DNA from: JANQOH01 sp965214495
GTDB lineage: Bacteria; Pseudomonadota; Alphaproteobacteria; UBA7887
Assembly (NCBI GenBank): GCA_965214495.1
Contig: OZ243958.1
Location: 2,542,001 to 2,606,000 of the forward strand
Direction of reading: 5' to 3'
DNA: 64,000 nt
Below the pieces are notes generated by a model that saw only the letters and a list, made by a program, of their open reading frames with translations, had not been told where the DNA came from and searched no databases. A program made the position numbers and the translations under genes. Positions 59,771-64,000 of the stretch are shown in pieces (position 1 is the stretch's first letter; each line of letters starts with the position of its first letter).

Positions 59771-60766
59771 GTGAGCGATCCCGCGCCGGCAGACGCGACG
59801 CCGCCGGTTCTCGCGGTATCGGGCCTGTCGGTCGCGTTCGACACCCGCGACGGGGCGGTGCCCGCCGTGAGCGACGTCTCGTTCCGCGTCGAGGCCGGGC
59901 GGACGCTCGGCCTCGTCGGCGAGAGCGGCAGCGGCAAGACGGTGACGGCGATGGCGATCATGGGGCTGATCGACCCGCCGGGCCGGATCGCCCGCGGCGG
60001 GGTGACGCTGCTCGGAGTCTCGCTCACCGGGCTTTCGGAAGAGGCGCTGTGCGGCATCCGCGGGCGCCGGGCAACGATGGTCTTCCAGGAGCCGATGACG
60101 GCGTTGAACCCGGTGTTGCGCATCGGCGACCAGATCGCCGAAGTGTCGTTGCTGCATGAGCGGCAAGGCCGGCGCGCCGCGTGGAACGGCGCGGTGGAAC
60201 TGCTCGACCGTGTGGGGATTCCGGAAGCCGCGCGGCGCGCCCGCGACTACCCGCATCAGCTTTCGGGCGGGATGCGCCAGCGCGCGATGATCGCGATGGC
60301 GCTCGCCGGACGGCCGGCGCTGCTCATCGCCGACGAACCCACGACCGCGCTCGACGTAACCGTGCAGGCGCAGATTCTGGAACTCCTGCTCGAACTCCAG
60401 CGCGACCACGGGACGGCGATCCTCTTCATCAGCCACGATCTGGGCGTCGTTTCCGAGATCGCCGACGAGGTGGCGGTGATGTATGCCGGGCGCATCGTCG
60501 AACAGGCGCCGGCGAACGAGCTCTTCGCCTCGCCGCGCCACCCTTACACGTCGGGGCTGCTCGCCACGCTGCCGCGCATGGGGGCGAACCGCGAGCGCCT
60601 GCCGGCCATCGGCGGCAACGTCCCCAATCTCGCCTTTCTGCCGCCGGGCTGCGCATTCTGCGACCGCTGCCCGGCAGCCTTCGACGATTGCCGGCGCACG
60701 CGGCCTCGTCTGCGGAGGGTGGGCCGCGGCCGCAGCGCGGCCTGCCTGTTGTTCGAACGTTCATGA
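59771..60766 (+). CDS. Oligopeptide ABC transporter ATP-binding protein (DppD/OppD-like)
   Basis: First of two ATPases. The 331-residue protein has Walker A GLVGESGSGKTVTAM, the Q-loop VFQEPMTALNPVLRIGDQ, signature QLSGGMRQRAMIAMALAG, Walker B LLIADEPTTALDVTVQAQIL and the C-terminal extension with the Fe-S-type cysteine set in PPGCAFCDRCPAAFDDC, typical of Dpp/Opp ATPases. GTG 59771 lies 13 bp after the binding-protein stop. The end overlaps the second ATPase by 4 bp. Confidence 0.93.
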   Translation: MSDPAPADATPPVLAVSGLSVAFDTRDGAVPAVSDVSFRVEAGRTLGLVGESGSGKTVTAMAIMGLIDPPGRIARGGVTLLGVSLTGLSEEALCGIRGRRATMVFQEPMTALNPVLRIGDQIAEVSLLHERQGRRAAWNGAVELLDRVGIPEAARRARDYPHQLSGGMRQRAMIAMALAGRPALLIADEPTTALDVTVQAQILELLLELQRDHGTAILFISHDLGVVSEIADEVAVMYAGRIVEQAPANELFASPRHPYTSGLLATLPRMGANRERLPAIGGNVPNLAFLPPGCAFCDRCPAAFDDCRRTRPRLRRVGRGRSAACLLFERS

Positions 60767-61731
60767 CCGCGCTGCTCGAATGCCGGAATCTGGTCAAGCA
60801 TTTCGTCGTGGGCGGCGGCCCGTTCTCCCGGCGCCGCGAGATGGTGCACGCGGTCAACGGCGTCGATCTGAGCCTCGAAGCCGAAGAGACCCTGGCGCTG
60901 ATCGGCGAAAGCGGCTGCGGCAAGACAACGCTCGGACGGGTGCTGGGCGGCCTCTATCCGGCCACGTCGGGGACCGTGAGCTTTCGCGGCGCGCCGCTGG
61001 AAAAGGTCGGGCGCGACGCCCGGCGCGCGATCCAGATGATTTTTCAGGATCCGTTCGCGGCGCTCGACCCGCGCATGACGGCAGGGGCGATCGTCGAGGA
61101 ACCGTTGCGCATTCACCGGGCGGGCGGACGGCGCGCCCGGCGTGAGCGCGTCGCGGCGCTGATGGAGGCGGTGGGTCTCTCGGCGTCGCAGAGCGACCGT
61201 TATCCGCACGAGTTTTCGGGCGGACAACGTCAGCGCATCGGTATCGCACGCGCGCTGGCGCTGGAACCGGGCGCGATCATCGCCGACGAACCGGTCTCGG
61301 CGCTCGACATGTCGATCCAGAGCCAGATTCTCAACCTGATGCGCGACCTTCAGGCCAAGCGCGGCCTGGCCTATCTGTTCATCACGCACGATCTGGCGGT
61401 AGTCGATTTCATCGCCGACCGCGTCGCGGTCATGTATCTCGGCCGCATCGTGGAGCTGGCGTCGCGGGCCTCCCTGTTCGCGGCGCCGCGCCACCCCTAC
61501 ACGGTGGCCCTGCGCGCCGCGGTGCCGGAGCCGGGACGGGGTAAACGGGGCCCCGATGGGGCGGCGGGCCGGACTCTGAAGGGAGAAGCCCCCAGCCCGC
61601 TGGCGCCGCCGCCGGGCTGCCCCTTTCATCCCCGCTGCCCGAAGGCCGAGGCGGACTGCCGCAGCATCGCGCCGGCCCTCTCCCCGGTCGCGCCCGGCCA
61701 CGCGGTCGCGTGCCACCATCCGGAGGCGTAG
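60763..61731 (+). CDS. Oligopeptide ABC transporter ATP-binding protein (DppF/OppF-like)
   Basis: Second ATPase, 322 residues: HAVNGVDLSLEAEETLALIG, Walker A GESGCGKTTLGRVL, Q-loop MIFQDPFAALDPRMTAG, signature EFSGGQRQRIGIARALAL, Walker B IIADEPVSALDMSIQSQI, and a C-terminal cysteine cluster PPGCPFHPRCPKAEADC. It is coupled to the DppD-like gene by ATGA and followed by the first permease after 6 bp. The two ATPases likely form a heterodimer. Confidence 0.93.
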   Translation: MTALLECRNLVKHFVVGGGPFSRRREMVHAVNGVDLSLEAEETLALIGESGCGKTTLGRVLGGLYPATSGTVSFRGAPLEKVGRDARRAIQMIFQDPFAALDPRMTAGAIVEEPLRIHRAGGRRARRERVAALMEAVGLSASQSDRYPHEFSGGQRQRIGIARALALEPGAIIADEPVSALDMSIQSQILNLMRDLQAKRGLAYLFITHDLAVVDFIADRVAVMYLGRIVELASRASLFAAPRHPYTVALRAAVPEPGRGKRGPDGAAGRTLKGEAPSPLAPPPGCPFHPRCPKAEADCRSIAPALSPVAPGHAVACHHPEA

Positions 61732-61737
61732 CCGCGC

Positions 61738-62699
<962 letters not shown>

Positions 62700-62703
<4 letters not shown>

Positions 62704-63623
62704 ACGGGGCGACGGCCGCGCCGCGCCGGCGTTCGCTTCTCAACCTGACTCTCGCGCGTTTTCTCGATCACCGCATGGCGCTGGCGAGCGGGCTGGTACT
62801 GATCGCCCTGGCGCTGGCGGCGCTGGCCGCGCCGCTCGCGGCCGGGTGGCTGCGGCTCGACCCCAACGCGGTCGATCTGCTCGCGCGCTACGGCCCGCCG
62901 TCGGCTACGCATCCGCTGGGAACCGACGAGATCGGCCGCGATGTCGCCTTGCGTCTTCTCTATGGCGGGCGCGTTTCGCTGCTGGTCGGGTTGTCGACGG
63001 CGGTGATCGCGGCGGTGATCGGCACGGTGATCGGGCTTGCTGCGGGATATTACGGCGGCTGGCTCGACGCGCTGCTGATGCGGCTGACCGATACGGTGAT
63101 CGCGCTGCCCTTGCTGCCGCTGCTGATCGTGCTGGCGGCGATCGACCTGGGGAAACTCGGCCTGCCCGCGGATCTCGCGACCGCGCCCGAGATCAGTCTG
63201 TATCGTATCGTCGCGATCATCGCGCTGGTGGGCTGGACCACGGTGGCGCGGCTGGTGCGCGGGGCGGCGCTCAGCCTGCGCGAGCGCGATTTCGTGCTGG
63301 CGGCGAAGAGTCAGGGTGCCGGCGGCGCGCGCATCATGTTCCGGCACATTCTCCCGAATGCGATCTCGCCGATCGTCGTCGCCACCACCCTGTCGGTGGG
63401 CAACATCATCCTTCTGGAATCGGTTCTGAGCTTTCTCGGTCTGGGCATTCAGCCGCCGATGGCGAGCTGGGGCAGCATGTTGACCAACGCGCAGGACATG
63501 ATCTACGAGGCGCCGATGCTCGCGGTATGGCCCGGCCTCGCGATCTTCACCACCGTCATCGCGTTCAACTTCCTCGGCGACGGCCTCCAGGACGCCCTGG
63601 ACCCCCGCGCGCTCGGGCGGTGA
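62700..63623 (+). CDS. Oligopeptide ABC transporter permease (DppC/OppC-like)
   Basis: The second permease, 307 residues: N-terminal helix at about 25-45, HPLGTDEIGRDVALRLLYGG as in DppC, VIGLAAGYYGGWLDALLMRL, LRERDFVLAAKSQGAGGARI as the EAA loop, and SFLGLGIQPPMASWGSMLTN near the end. ATG 62700 overlaps the previous stop by 4 bp. It closes the operon: binding protein, two ATPases, two permeases. Confidence 0.94.
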
Positions 63624-63732
63624 CAGGGGGGCGGCTCCGCGTCGGACCGGCCGGCGAACTCGAAGACCGGTCCCGTCGTTTCGCGCAAACCTTCTTGCCG
63701 GGCACGGCCCGGACCGGCGGAATCTCACCTCG

Positions 63733-64000
63733 TCAAGGGCGTGGGCCGAAGCTCGGCTTGCCCGGCGTGCGCAGGGGCGCGGCGATGTTGGCGAATTCGC
63801 ACAGCAGCGGACGGGTGTCGCGCGGATCGACGATTTCCTCGACCCCGTAACGCTCGGCGGTGCGGAACGGCGAGCGCACCGCTTCCAGACGCGCGAAGAT
63901 GTCGGCCATCAGCGCCTCGGGATCGTCGGATTTTTCGAGATCGGCCTTGTATGCCGCCTCGATGCCGCCCTCGACCGGCAGCGAGCCCCAGTCGCCCGAC
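63733..64000 (-). CDS. Acyl-CoA carboxylase carboxyltransferase (beta) subunit, C-terminal end
   Basis: Partial gene, cut by the window end on its 5' side; 88 C-terminal residues are visible. The reading SGDWGSLPVEGGIEAAYKAD and RSPFRTAERYGVEEIVDPRD followed by TRPLLCEFANIAAPL matches the tail of propionyl/acetyl/methylcrotonyl-CoA carboxylase beta subunits, which transfer the carboxyl group from biotin to the acyl-CoA. The stop is at 63733. Which acyl-CoA is used cannot be determined from this fragment. It is convergent with the transporter operon. Confidence 0.85.
   Translation of the reverse strand, partial: SGDWGSLPVEGGIEAAYKADLEKSDDPEALMADIFARLEAVRSPFRTAERYGVEEIVDPRDTRPLLCEFANIAAPLRTPGKPSFGPRP

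Overview
The window is a GC-rich, gene-dense piece of a bacterial chromosome, most likely an alphaproteobacterium of the Rhodospirillales type. This rests on the order rel-DUF2062-pdxJ-acpS-lepB-rnc-era-recO, on aroQ-accB-accC, on the small families DUF6494 and DUF1489, and on a fused ThiS-ThiG protein. Genes are mostly joined by 1-8 bp start/stop overlaps (ATGA, GTGA). There is one tRNA gene, tRNA-Ala(CGC). I see no rRNA and no CRISPR array.

Layout. 1-6.8 kb: core operon running from the stringent-response gene rel (cut by the window edge) to recO, followed by parC. 9.2-13.0 kb: a membrane-anchored nuclease, then lolD, a lolC/E permease and proS on the minus strand. 13.1-16.7 kb: a decayed accessory island. 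It holds an integrase remnant with two altered catalytic positions, a hicAB toxin-antitoxin pair whose toxin lacks a normal start codon, a secreted protein of unknown function, a WD40 fragment, and the 3' end of a group II intron. It is bounded by short terminal-repeat-like sequences. 16.8-30.7 kb: core metabolism and maintenance (APH-like kinase, panC, mutL, pgi, aldolases, tRNA-Ala, accBC, aroQ, thiSG, a C-terminal processing protease, a DsbA-like protein).

31.1-36.8 kb is a molybdenum-cofactor maturation cluster (CoxE-like VWA protein, two XdhC/CoxI-family proteins, a MoeA/MobA fusion, a cysteine desulfurase and a SufU-like scaffold). No molybdenum hydroxylase structural gene lies next to it. 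36.9-41.7 kb places glnE between the parts of a partner-switching system: a STAS protein and a GPP34 protein upstream, an internally deleted RsbU-like phosphatase and an RsbW-like kinase downstream. ftsK follows on the minus strand.

44.4-49.2 kb is the most unusual segment. A BrnT-family toxin gene overlaps by 4 bp a 1,497-residue protein that joins an HSP90/sacsin-type ATPase to an SF2 helicase. The first ~25 residues of that protein resemble the start of a BrnT-partner antitoxin. The two-gene unit sits directly downstream of a dapC-like gene, and a ~38 bp imperfect copy of that gene's 3' end lies at the far side of the unit, as expected for an island inserted at a gene's 3' end. It is a good candidate for an undescribed toxin-coupled defence system.

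49.4-64 kb returns to metabolism: dapC, amt with a sigma-54-like promoter, an amidase, a CaiB-type CoA-transferase, pyrB-pyrC (PyrC lacks one metal-binding His), plsY, a complete oligopeptide-type ABC transporter, and the C-terminal end of an acyl-CoA carboxylase carboxyltransferase cut by the window edge.
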